A stretch of 7,109 bases of DNA from Lachnospiraceae bacterium (GCA_018365895.1 JAGZJD010000093.1:1-7109); one strand, 5' to 3'. Positions 1 through 6,138 are shown, counted from the first letter of the stretch. Numbers and translations are program-made. Notes: a model not told the origin generated them from the sequence alone.

Positions 1-12
1 TTATTTTAAACT

Positions 13-39
13 GCCGTCATTATTGCGAGTAATGGCGGC
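13..39. terminator. Hairpin at the end of the mini-toxin gene
   Basis: Arms at 13-22 and 30-39 form a 10-bp stem with a 7-nt loop. In plus-strand RNA the stem is complete with one G-U pair and is followed by a U-rich tail (about 40-50). In minus-strand RNA there is one C-A mismatch and no U tract. It therefore fits best as a terminator for rightward transcription, for example an antisense RNA or a gene to the left, and may also protect the 3' end of the toxin message, whose stop codon touches it. Confidence 0.45.
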
Positions 40-134
40 TATTTTCGTTTATCCTTGAAAATCTCGTAACAAAGACCTACAAGGGCAACAATGAACATTG
101 ATAACTGAATCAGATCAGAATATGTAACATACAT
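39..134 (-). CDS. Holin-like mini-toxin (Hol-Tox type, probable type I toxin)
   Basis: This small ORF encodes 31 residues, MYVTYSDLIQLSMFIVALVG followed by LCYEIFKDKRK. It has a short polar start, one hydrophobic segment of about 17 residues and a positively charged end, and the TYSDLIQ opening is typical of Firmicutes proteins annotated as putative holin-like toxins, a group of small membrane peptides similar in form to the TxpA/BsrG type I toxins. Such peptides insert in the cytoplasmic membrane, and their synthesis is usually held back by an antisense RNA or a folded leader. The start at 134 was chosen because the AAGGAGG at 144-150 lies 9 nt upstream; an in-frame ATG at 140 (33 residues, adding ML) is only 3 nt away. 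A strong promoter (221-249) and an unusual leader precede it. The antitoxin RNA is not identified. Family recognition is from memory of sequence form, not from a search. Confidence 0.75.
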   Translation of the reverse strand: MYVTYSDLIQLSMFIVALVGLCYEIFKDKRK

Positions 135-142
135 CAGCATCG

Positions 143-177
143 CCCTCCTTTCTTTCGACTGGAGGGTGAATCCCTCC
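143..177 (-). promoter_or_regulatory. Switch-like leader of the mini-toxin message
   Basis: Read on the minus strand, a GGAGGG at 177-172 is followed by CCCTCC at 166-161 and then by the ribosome binding GGAGGG at 148-143. The central CCCTCC can pair perfectly with either neighbour: with the upstream copy it makes a 6-bp hairpin with a 5-nt loop that leaves the ribosome site free, and with the downstream copy it hides the ribosome site. A further CCCTC at 188-184 can compete for the upstream GGAGGG. The base pairing is direct from sequence; regulation by it is inferred. Confidence 0.5.
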
Positions 178-220
178 GTAAAAGAGGGTAAGCCGCCCGG
201 CTCTGGTTTCCCATGCCGAA

Positions 221-249
221 ATTATAGCATATTCTTAATTTGCTTTCAA
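221..249 (-). promoter_or_regulatory. Strong sigma-A type promoter of the mini-toxin
   Basis: On the minus strand, TTGAAA (249-244) and a perfect TATAAT (226-221) are separated by exactly 17 bp, and a TG one base upstream of the -10 makes it an extended -10. Transcription would begin near 214, giving a leader of about 80 nt. A second, weaker pair lies upstream: TTGTTT (303-298), 16 bp, TATACA (281-276), also with the extended TG. Confidence 0.8.
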
Positions 250-324
250 TTGTCGGCTGCCGCTTTGCAGATTTTTGTATAGCACAATGCTCATATAAAA
301 CAACTGCCAAATATTAATAGTTGA

Positions 325-879
325 TTAATTATTTTTTTCATCTACAATTTGCTTTATAATGTCTTGGTAATCCTTGTACAAATTCTTTTCTAAATCATTG
401 TTAGATAGCGGAATATACATATTTCCTATGAACATTACAACTACGAAAACAATAGCTATTCCCATCACTATTGCAACTATCGAAACCACAATTATGTCTT
501 TATATTTACTCAATGCTTTTATAAAATCAGACATTAAAATACCATATACCGTAGCAAATATAGAAGAAAATACAATGCTATTTAATTTATCAAATACACT
601 ATTTTCTCTAATTCCAAGTTCTAAATATCCAATAAATGCCTCTAATTGACACCGTTCATAGTCATTGTATTTAGCTTTTATATTGTTACGCCACTGATAA
701 TAACTGCTAGGGATTCTTTCTTTTTCATACTTTATTAGCTCTTTCTCTTTAATTCTATATCCACATAATTTTTTATAGATATACATTTCCTTTTGCACAT
801 CAAATTGATAATGTTCAATACCTATGTTCTGAATATATTTTTTTCGACTTTTATTAGATTTTTTTCTTAGCAATTTCAT
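325..879 (-). CDS. Two-helix membrane protein of unknown function
   Basis: The 184-residue product is not recognised. It starts with a very basic stretch (residues 2-14, rich in K and R), continues with a polar, tyrosine- and lysine-rich helical region to about residue 98, then has two predicted membrane helices at about 101-118 and 129-153, and ends in a short acidic and polar tail. There is no signal peptide, so the first 100 residues probably face the cytoplasm. A GGGAG at about 890-895 precedes the ATG. I see no convincing promoter in 880-1000. The gene is far more AT-rich than the sigma-factor and HTH genes next to it, which suggests a separate origin. A weak hairpin (CAACT/AGTTG, 301-323) with a short U run follows the stop. 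Its place between a regulator and a mini-toxin suits accessory cargo such as a defence or maintenance effector, but nothing in the sequence proves that. Confidence 0.7.
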   Translation of the reverse strand: MKLLRKKSNKSRKKYIQNIGIEHYQFDVQKEMYIYKKLCGYRIKEKELIKYEKERIPSSYYQWRNNIKAKYNDYERCQLEAFIGYLELGIRENSVFDKLNSIVFSSIFATVYGILMSDFIKALSKYKDIIVVSIVAIVMGIAIVFVVVMFIGNMYIPLSNNDLEKNLYKDYQDIIKQIVDEKNN

Positions 880-1037
880 AACTTACAATCTCCCTGTGTT
901 TGTATAATACACCTATATCACTCTAGCACTATTCAATTATCAATGTACCACATTCTTTACATATTTTCATCTAAAAACCAATTTTCCCCCTTTACCCTAA
1001 CATTTCCTCACTGAATGGATAAAAATTGAAAATAGAG

Positions 1038-1056
1038 TCCAATCTCCTGTATTGGA
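1038..1056 (-). terminator. Weak terminator-like hairpin after the HTH gene
   Basis: TCCAAT (1038-1043) and ATTGGA (1051-1056) form a perfect 6-bp stem with a 7-nt loop. On the minus strand it lies just behind the stop of the HTH gene and is followed by a broken T-rich stretch (about 1034-1021). The stem is short and AT-rich, so termination would be partial. The remainder of 880-1072 holds nothing else I can support. Confidence 0.35.
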
Positions 1057-1072
1057 AACAGCCTTTAAAACA

Positions 1073-1540
1073 TCACCGTATATTATTCTCTCTCATTTCT
1101 TTCATTCTCACCCTTGCAGCCTCTTTTTGTTCCTCCGATACTTCTCTGATCGGACTAATCTTTATCCAACCAACCGGAACCCTTGCCACAATACTTCCGT
1201 CTGCATTCTCTGCAATGATTCTACATTCTTCCGGTCTGCTCTTGGCCAACTTCATTACCCTTGTAATCGTTCGCCCTTGCGTGAGGCTGATCGTTGCTGT
1301 TTTTCCACCTCTAAGCCATTCAATCACGTTTTCATTGTCATGATGATCCGGCAAGGCAATTTCTCTTATATCACACTCCACAACCTCTGCCAGTCTTTCC
1401 AGTGTGGATACTTCTAAATACTCATTTTCAAATATCCAGTCCAATGTCTGAACTGCGATACCCGTCATTCTCTCAATATCTGCTTTCTCAATATTTTGCT
1501 GTTTCATCACCTCTCGATATTTTGTTATATTCAATCTCAT
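1073..1540 (-). CDS. HTH regulator with phage/ICE-type C-terminal domain
   Basis: The 155-residue protein has an N-terminal helix-turn-helix of Cro/XRE style at about residues 5-63 (recognition region near ADIERMTGIAVQTLDWIF, then a STLERLAEVVECDI helix typical of the end of such domains). The middle (about 70-129, NENVIEWLRGGKTATISLTQ to VPVGWIKIS) resembles a domain I know from hypothetical proteins of clostridial phages and conjugative elements, with the EECRIIAENADGSIVARVPV stretch its most typical part; its function is unknown. The C-terminal 25 residues are a charged helix. The AAGGAG at about 1551-1556 lies 10 nt before the ATG. It is preceded by 412 bp of non-coding DNA carrying a repeat array, so it is a natural candidate to bind that array or to be controlled through it. 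DNA-binding is likely; target and partner are not known. Confidence 0.75.
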   Translation of the reverse strand: MRLNITKYREVMKQQNIEKADIERMTGIAVQTLDWIFENEYLEVSTLERLAEVVECDIREIALPDHHDNENVIEWLRGGKTATISLTQGRTITRVMKLAKSRPEECRIIAENADGSIVARVPVGWIKISPIREVSEEQKEAARVRMKEMRENNIR

Positions 1541-1570
1541 TTATGTACTTCTCCTTGTCTTTTGCCTAAT

Positions 1571-1624
1571 GGCAGCAGTCCTTTTAGGGTCTCACATTTG
1601 TAACCATGCCTTTTTAGGGCTGCC
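1571..1624. repeat. Inverted and direct repeats upstream of the HTH gene
   Basis: GGCAGC (1571-1576) and GCTGCC (1619-1624) are a perfect inverted pair with 42 bp between them. Just inside are two direct repeats, CCTTTTAGGG (1580-1589) and CCTTTTTAGGG (1609-1619), 29 to 30 bp (about three helical turns) apart. The block lies 30-85 bp upstream of the HTH start, so it could be its operator or part of a folded leader. Which one cannot be told from sequence. Confidence 0.4.
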
Positions 1625-1694
1625 GAAAGTGCCGAATGTTAGGTTCCCATTTCAAGTTTTTTCGTGTTCTATAAATCTAAATGTCGGGTTTTAT

Positions 1695-1870
1695 GTTAGC
1701 AAATGTTAGCATATCTGAGCATTTCCGACCTTGGTTTTTCTTGGCTTTTTCAATGTCATGTTTTGACAAGTTTGCACCTTAACATCTCTTAACATTTTCA
1801 GAAAATCCGAGTATTTCCGAGTATACGTTTTAAACCTTAGCATTTCTTAGCATTTTCAACGTTAACATTT
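1695..1870. repeat. Array of 10-bp direct repeats in tandem pairs
   Basis: On the plus strand the unit is close to CTTAGCATTT. Contiguous units: GTTAGCAAAT (1695), GTTAGCATAT (1705) and CTGAGCATTT (1715); CTTGGTTTTT (1730) and CTTGGCTTTT (1740); CTTAACATCT (1778) and CTTAACATTT (1788); CCGAGTATTT (1807) and CCGAGTATAC (1817); CTTAGCATTT (1836) and CTTAGCATTT (1846); then a single GTTAACATTT (1861). Within each group the period is exactly 10 bp, one helical turn, and all units point the same way. Tandem 10-11 bp repeats are known from plasmid centromeres (parC of R1 and pB171) and from cooperative repressor sites. The array sits in the 1541-1952 gap between the sigma-factor and HTH genes, which holds no gene. 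No promoter is clear there. Confidence 0.75.
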
Positions 1871-1922
1871 CCCCCTTGCATTTTAGTTATTTGTGTTTGT
1901 TTTTACAGTTTTGTTTTATTTG

Positions 1923-1932
1923 GTAACGTTAC
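1923..1932. repeat. Perfect 10-bp palindrome GTAACGTTAC
   Basis: The sequence reads the same on both strands and lies 20 bp beyond the stop codon of the sigma-factor gene. It has no loop and no T tract, so it is not a terminator by itself. A related AACGTTAAC occurs at about 1858-1866, next to the decamer array. It may be a protein site, or chance. Confidence 0.3.
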
Positions 1933-1952
1933 TGGATTTTTCTAAACCTGTA

Positions 1953-3095
1953 TTATCCATACCCTAGCATCTCCTTGATTCTTGCGTTTTCTGCCAACAC
2001 CTGATCCGCCTCTCTCATAATCCGCTCATGTTCCTTTTCCCATTCCATTTCCCGCAATGCCTCACGCTCAACCTCACTCATCCACGTTCTTTGGAAATTC
2101 TCCACGCCCACATGATGAAAGCTGTGTGCTGACAGATATTGTTCAAAGTACGGCTTAAACTTCCGGCATCTGCGTGGCATTCTGAGCGTTCTCATCGCCT
2201 TGCTTTCCAAATTCTGCACCGCACCTGCAGCAATACCAAGAGCCTCTCCTGTATCTTTCATGGTCATGCTCTGCTGGTATCTTTTCCTGATGACTTCTGA
2301 CTGCTCCTTTGGCAATTTATCAACAGCAATCCACAATTCTTTCTTCATGGCAGCAGTATCTAATCTCTTGATGCAGTCCTCTTCTAGGACCTCATCTGAT
2401 GCTATAGTGTCCTCAATCGTGAAATCTTCCTCTTCTCCGCCCACAACTTCGCTCAGGCTCTTTATCTGCCCGATTCTCGCATTTTCCTGTATTGTGTGGA
2501 GCTTTTCTCGGTCAACACCTAAAAGGTGGCACAGCTCACGCTCAGACGGCTCACAGCCATAATATTGACGATACTCCCTCAGCATCTTCTTGTATTTCGC
2601 TATCCACTCTCTCGCATGGACCGGAAGTCTTACCACACCGCCACAATTGTCAATATATCGCTGCATAGTCTGCTTGATCCAAAAGCCTGCGTAACTGATG
2701 AACGCCACGCCCTTATCCTCGTCATAATGGTCTACTGCTGCACACAAGCCTATATAAGCCTCTTGTTTTAAATCTTCTATTTCTGCATATCCCGAATATT
2801 TCAACGCCATTTTATGAATGAATCCATGATTCTGATCATACAGGGCAAGCATATTATCTGCAGTATCAATACCGGCTCTAATCCGGGCAACTAACTGTTC
2901 ATTTGAATTTTTCTCTTGCTTCGCTCTTGGTTCGTTTGTCGCTTTCTCGGAGTTCGTTCGGGGTTCACTTACAAATTTCTCGTTGTTCCCTCGCTGTTCG
3001 ATTATAATTTCTCTTGGCTTTGTCACGGCTTCATTACTATTATTCCTCGTGGTTCGTCCGTGGTTCAATGTATCTTTTCCCATTCTGTTTGACAT
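1953..3095 (-). CDS. Sigma-70 family RNA polymerase sigma factor, extended
   Basis: The product would bind core RNA polymerase and direct it to chosen promoters. With numbering from the upstream GTG at 3104, region 2 covers about 86-156 (core-binding DLKQEAYIGLCAAVDHYDED, -10 recognition helix SYAGFWIKQTMQRYI), region 3 about 158-235, and region 4 about 252-310 (LPKEQSEVIRKRYQQSMTMK, then a helix-turn-helix). Region 1.1 is absent. Two parts are unusual: an N-terminal tail of about 65 residues rich in N, E, R and K with a degenerate repeat (SEPRTNSEK, TNEPRAKQEK), and a C-terminal extension of about 70 residues ending in a charged, coiled-coil-like helix. The ATG at 3095 was chosen because GGGAG at 3106-3110 lies 10 nt upstream; the GTG at 3104 sits almost on it. 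Similar factors occur in mobile elements of Lachnospiraceae. Its target promoters are unknown, and some element genes outside the window may depend on it. Confidence 0.9.
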   Translation of the reverse strand: MSNRMGKDTLNHGRTTRNNSNEAVTKPREIIIEQRGNNEKFVSEPRTNSEKATNEPRAKQEKNSNEQLVARIRAGIDTADNMLALYDQNHGFIHKMALKYSGYAEIEDLKQEAYIGLCAAVDHYDEDKGVAFISYAGFWIKQTMQRYIDNCGGVVRLPVHAREWIAKYKKMLREYRQYYGCEPSERELCHLLGVDREKLHTIQENARIGQIKSLSEVVGGEEEDFTIEDTIASDEVLEEDCIKRLDTAAMKKELWIAVDKLPKEQSEVIRKRYQQSMTMKDTGEALGIAAGAVQNLESKAMRTLRMPRRCRKFKPYFEQYLSAHSFHHVGVENFQRTWMSEVEREALREMEWEKEHERIMREADQVLAENARIKEMLGYG

Positions 3096-3151
3096 GTAGA
3101 ACACACTCCCTTTATAATTTAATCAAGATGTATATTCCCGTCTTTTGTATT

Positions 3152-3180
3152 GGCTTACCCATGTGCAAAATGGATAAGCC
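3152..3180. terminator. Long hairpin between the small unknown gene and the sigma gene
   Basis: Arms GGCTTACCCAT (3152-3162) and ATGGATAAGCC (3170-3180) enclose a 7-nt loop. In minus-strand RNA all 11 pairs form, one of them G-U, but no U tract follows; in plus-strand RNA there is a C-A mismatch and a five-T run follows (3181-3185). Within the leftward operon it lies 8 nt after the stop codon of the upstream gene, so it may be an attenuator or an RNA-stabilising hairpin that sets the level of sigma factor. It could also block rightward transcription. Confidence 0.5.
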
Positions 3181-3187
3181 TTTTTCG

Positions 3188-3544
3188 TTATCTCTTATTG
3201 CTCCTTCTCTTCTTTATACGGTCATTTAATTCCATTCTGATTTTTTCCGCCTCTTTCGGATTGTTTCTTACTTTCTGAAGATGCTCTACCATTTCACTTG
3301 ATAAATATATAATTCGATAATTTACTCTATCCAAATAATCTCCGTAATTCGCCATATCATGCAACTGTTCTAATGTCCATATACCATCTATCACGGTAAG
3401 CGATTGTACCCTACAGCCTTGGTCCTCTAATTTTTTCTTAATAATTGCCCCTGCGATCATTTCATCTGAAACACCACATACAATGTGTGGTTCATTTTTA
3501 TCCTGTCCATTTTCTTGAAAATCTGCCAATATATTTACATTCAT
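3188..3544 (-). CDS. Small unknown protein downstream of the repeat cluster
   Basis: I do not recognise the family. From the ATG at 3544 the product has 118 residues; the frame is open to a GTG at 3595 (135 residues) and also has an ATG at 3589. The 3544 start follows an AAGGAAGGA (3565-3557) with a rather long 12-nt spacer, while the upstream starts have no ribosome site and would make the first TTTACTCG repeat coding, so 3544 is preferred with moderate trust. The protein is soluble, with an alternating helix and strand pattern (HIVCGVSDEMIAGAIIKKKL, then VQSLTVIDGIWTLEQL, then VNYRIIYLSSEMVEHLQKV) and a strongly basic end (DRIKKRRSNKR) that could touch nucleic acid. Its position between the origin-like repeats and the sigma gene suggests a role in replication control or in the same operon, but that is inference from place alone. 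Confidence 0.65.
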   Translation of the reverse strand: MNVNILADFQENGQDKNEPHIVCGVSDEMIAGAIIKKKLEDQGCRVQSLTVIDGIWTLEQLHDMANYGDYLDRVNYRIIYLSSEMVEHLQKVRNNPKEAEKIRMELNDRIKKRRSNKR

Positions 3545-3563
3545 TTTTTGTTTTGTTCCTTCC

Positions 3564-3747
3564 TTTACTCGTTGGGCTTCATATACCATGGCCACAGGTC
3601 AACCAGTAAAGAGCAAACGCCCTATTTTCAAGACTTCCATTTACTAGATGCCCCCTCCAGTAAACGGCCTTTACTCTCCTTACTCGTTGACCCCCCTCTA
3701 GTAAATAAAACCCTTATAAATACTACATTTTTCATTTACTCGTTGGG
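3564..3747. other. Iteron-like repeat cluster, candidate replication origin
   Basis: Eight copies of TTTACTNG, the longer ones extending to TTTACTCGTTGGG, occur in both orientations. Plus orientation: 3564-3576, 3640-3647, 3670-3677 (variant), 3680-3691 (lacks the first T) and 3735-3747. Inverted: 3598-3610, 3657-3664 and 3698-3705. The two outer copies are identical over 13 bp and bracket the cluster. Between the last two copies is an AT-rich stretch (about 3702-3736), as expected for a melting region. The cluster fills the non-coding gap right after the replication gene. In staphylococcal pathogenicity islands the origin also lies next to rep and consists of iterons around an AT-rich core; assignment as an origin here is by that analogy. 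Confidence 0.6.
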
Positions 3748-3750
3748 TTT

Positions 3751-5553
3751 TCAACTGGGTATAAGAGAGATATAAAATTTCTTCTCGCTTCCATAGCCCA
3801 TACTACGGTATTTTATCTTTCCGTCTTTTTTTAATTCTGCCTTAGCATTTTTCATGGAATTGGTACTTAAACTCTGGGCCTTTCCCATTGCGTCTAACTC
3901 TGCAACTTCTTTTTCCCCATCTTTCAAAAAATCAAGTATAAACTCTTTTGCTTCTTCCCTCTGAGGCTGCTGTTGCGTCACAAAAGTATTTTCACTTACA
4001 AAATCCCTGTCTTTTTTAGAAGAATACCCCTTATTCTGTATTACACCATTTTCAATGGAAAACAACACACTATCAGCAGTCATTCCATAATTTGACTTTT
4101 CGTGTGAAATATATCGGATTCCTTGTTCTGCTGTATCCCCGACCATCAGCACACTTCTTGAAATATCCCATATATCCGCACTATCGGCAATACGTTTTCT
4201 GCCATACACGCCACTCTGCTTATTCGCATGGACGATCACAAGAAATGTGGCTCCATACTTCTCCCCTAGCCCTATCAATGGATTTAAACATGTTCTCATT
4301 GCGTTTCTCTGTCCCATCTGAATATCAGCAGGCACAAAACTTTGTATTGGATCAAATATCACTAACTGTGGTCTATGATACTCAATAAGTCTTTCCAAAA
4401 ACGGACTATTAAACTTGATTTCTGAAAATCTGTCATCTTTAAGGCTAATAGAACTGATATTCTTTAGATTTGCTCCACTTTTCACAAGCCGATATTTTAA
4501 TGTATATTCGAAAGAGTCCTCCGAAGAAAAAAACAAAACTTTCCCGGGTTCTATATGTACAAATTCTTCGGGTATACACCTTTCCAAAAAACTTCGTTTT
4601 CCGCTACTTACTGCTGCCGCAATATCACACCAAATAGTAGTTTTTCCGGCACCGCCATCACCTGCGAGTGTTGTGATTTGATATCTAGGTATATATCCTG
4701 GAATTAGCCATTCCGGTGTCTTTTCTTCCACCTCTTCCATCGAAATGAGTTGTAAGTTATCAGATATTGCCTCCCTTGTTCTTCCTTTATCCAACACTAC
4801 GTAAGAACTTGTCCCTTTTTCATACCGTCTTAGTGCCGGAAATACTTCTTTCTCCAATTCTCTTTCATTTAATGGAGGAGTGCATCTTGACTGATTTTCT
4901 GACTGTACTGCTGCTTTAATTGTTTCATCGCTCAAGCCTTTTGATTGCAAACTACAGACTAATTTTACAAGTGTTGCTGTCCTCTCTCCACTCGGTATGG
5001 AAACAGGTAGTTGAAACTGTCCCATCTCTTTCCCTTTATAATTCAACAAATTATACACATTAAAATCTGCTTTCTGTATCTCTATGTCTTCCAGTCCATA
5101 CTCCCATTCATATCTGTTTCCATTTGGATGCATACTGGGAGGGGCAACAATATAGCCTCCCTCTCCGCGAATATCTATTCCCTCCAAAATGTTTACTCGG
5201 TTTCTGATTTGCTTATCAGAGCGAAACAACAAATGATAACCACCACGTCCTGTTATTGTTTGACATGTATCCGGAAGTTTTCCATTGCTTTGTTCCCACT
5301 GCTTAAGTGTTTCATATCCATTAATTCCCTTGTCTTCATCTATATCCAAATCAATCGCAAACAAACCACCCGATACGCTACCTGTTGCAATTCCTATATT
5401 TGCGTTAGGTGTATTGCCCCACCATGCCTTTATTACACCTAAATCTTTCGTAGCGTCTTTGCACCCATTGGTAGTAAGAGGCTTCTTTCCACTTACTTCC
5501 AACGGAAATACCGCAAATCCTGCTTTTGCATACTTTAAAGCCTCCTCTAACAC
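3751..5553 (-). CDS. Primase-polymerase / RepA-like ATPase replication protein
   Basis: The 600-residue protein would start replication of the element by unwinding the origin and making primers. Residues about 5-160 are a bifunctional primase-polymerase domain: the metal-binding pair D68 and D70 in FAIDLDID, the GRGGYHLLFR motif (102-111) with H107, and EGIDIRGEGGYIVAPPS (124-140) with D127. Residues about 185-245 look like a primase C-terminal domain (PriCT-1). Residues about 280-475 are a RecA/RepA-like ATPase with Walker A GDGGAGKT (298-305), Walker B LVIFD (397-401) and a VIVHANK motif (439-445). The last 70 residues resemble a winged helix, possibly for origin binding. All key residues are present, so it looks intact. 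It starts with GTG and overlaps the preceding gene by 7 bp (GTGTTAG), which implies coupled translation. The repeat cluster directly after it is its likely target. In some relatives primase and ATPase are separate proteins. Confidence 0.93.
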   Translation of the reverse strand: MLEEALKYAKAGFAVFPLEVSGKKPLTTNGCKDATKDLGVIKAWWGNTPNANIGIATGSVSGGLFAIDLDIDEDKGINGYETLKQWEQSNGKLPDTCQTITGRGGYHLLFRSDKQIRNRVNILEGIDIRGEGGYIVAPPSMHPNGNRYEWEYGLEDIEIQKADFNVYNLLNYKGKEMGQFQLPVSIPSGERTATLVKLVCSLQSKGLSDETIKAAVQSENQSRCTPPLNERELEKEVFPALRRYEKGTSSYVVLDKGRTREAISDNLQLISMEEVEEKTPEWLIPGYIPRYQITTLAGDGGAGKTTIWCDIAAAVSSGKRSFLERCIPEEFVHIEPGKVLFFSSEDSFEYTLKYRLVKSGANLKNISSISLKDDRFSEIKFNSPFLERLIEYHRPQLVIFDPIQSFVPADIQMGQRNAMRTCLNPLIGLGEKYGATFLVIVHANKQSGVYGRKRIADSADIWDISRSVLMVGDTAEQGIRYISHEKSNYGMTADSVLFSIENGVIQNKGYSSKKDRDFVSENTFVTQQQPQREEAKEFILDFLKDGEKEVAELDAMGKAQSLSTNSMKNAKAELKKDGKIKYRSMGYGSEKKFYISLIPS

Positions 5554-5915
5554 CCGTTTTTTCCCCCATTCATATCCTGCTGCCCCTCCGGCACTCTTAA
5601 TGACTGTTTCGCACTTCTCAAGGCAAGAAATGTATTCTTTGCTCTATTCTCTAATGCTTTACAAAACTCTGCTGTCTCTTTATGGTTTGCCGGTAGAAAA
5701 TATCCCCCTGTTGTAGAAGAACAGATAACCGCCCCTCTGCTACGTTCTATAGCAATATACTGTTGCAATTCTCTCGCCGAACTATATCCGGTAAGTTGCA
5801 CTAAGTCTTTCGTTGATATTGCATTTTCTTTGCCGACTGGCAGCAGGCTTGCTATTTTGTATTCAGAATTGCCGTTCTGAATGGTATGTACTCTGTTATG
5901 CTTATTTTTGTTCAT
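5547..5915 (-). CDS. Small winged-helix protein, element-associated
   Basis: The 122-residue protein has a predicted winged helix-turn-helix at about residues 19-76 (IASLLPVGKENAISTKDLVQ, then SSARELQQYIAIERSRGAVI, then the wing SSTTGGYFLPAN) followed by a helix with the FCKALENRAKNTFLALRSAK pattern. I know similar hypothetical proteins next to primase or replication genes in clostridial phages and integrative elements; no function is established to my knowledge. The gene starts 1 nt after the stop of the excisionase-like gene (TAGCATG), with a GGGGGTGA about 6 nt upstream of the ATG, and its end overlaps the replication gene. This tight packing suggests that the three are made together, and a role in replication initiation or in control of the operon is a fair guess. 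Confidence 0.75.
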   Translation of the reverse strand: MNKNKHNRVHTIQNGNSEYKIASLLPVGKENAISTKDLVQLTGYSSARELQQYIAIERSRGAVICSSTTGGYFLPANHKETAEFCKALENRAKNTFLALRSAKQSLRVPEGQQDMNGGKNGC

Positions 5916-5916
5916 G

Positions 5917-6120
5917 CTATTTCACCCCCGTTAATGAGTTGAAATACTGATCTACCTTTACTCTGTCCCATAGAACACGCCGACCGATTTGCACTCTTGC
6001 CCCAATCTCTTCTCCTAACTTCATAGCATTGTTTCGGCCAAGGTTGGTATAGGCTCTTAATTCCTCCGTATCCATTAAACGGGATTCTCCTGTGTTTGCC
6101 GTTACTGTTCTGTTTCTCAT
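5917..6120 (-). CDS. Excisionase-like winged-helix DNA-binding protein
   Basis: The 67-residue product contains a compact MerR/excisionase-type winged helix at about residues 16-60: MDTEELRAYTNLGRNNAMKL forms the helix-turn-helix, ARVQIGRRVLWDRVKVDQYF the wing and last helix. Proteins of this type (Tn916 Xis-like, helix_turn_helix_17) bend DNA at attachment sites to favour excision, or act as AlpA-type activators in phage satellites. It is the first gene of the leftward operon and is divergent from the XRE repressor gene, which is the usual place for xis or alpA. A GAGAGG lies about 10 nt before the ATG. Since no integrase is visible in the window, the excision role rests on fold and position; an activator role is equally possible. 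Confidence 0.75.
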   Translation of the reverse strand: MRNRTVTANTGESRLMDTEELRAYTNLGRNNAMKLGEEIGARVQIGRRVLWDRVKVDQYFNSLTGVK

Positions 6121-6138
6121 ATTTTATTGACCTCTCTT

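Noticed and set aside
55..83. Possible plus-strand promoter for an antitoxin RNA (TTGAAA, 17 bp, TACAAG)
   Set aside because: The -10 matches only four of six bases and the RNA would have no recognisable end in the window, so it is too weak to list as a feature.
903..908. Perfect plus-strand TATAAT
   Set aside because: No -35 box lies at a fitting distance and no plus-strand gene follows; the region is the upstream part of a minus-strand gene.
1695..1870. CRISPR-like array
   Set aside because: The units are 10 bp, directly adjacent, and vary between groups; there are no unique spacers of uniform length.
1953..1961. TTATCCATA, 8 of 9 match to a DnaA box
   Set aside because: It is a single copy and lies in the last codons of the sigma-factor gene, so chance is the simpler explanation.
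5285..5716. Plus-strand open frames opposite the replication genes (also at 2200-2562 and 5011-5442)
   Set aside because: They lie entirely opposite well-supported genes, have no ribosome sites and encode low-complexity, cysteine- and serine-rich products without domain features.
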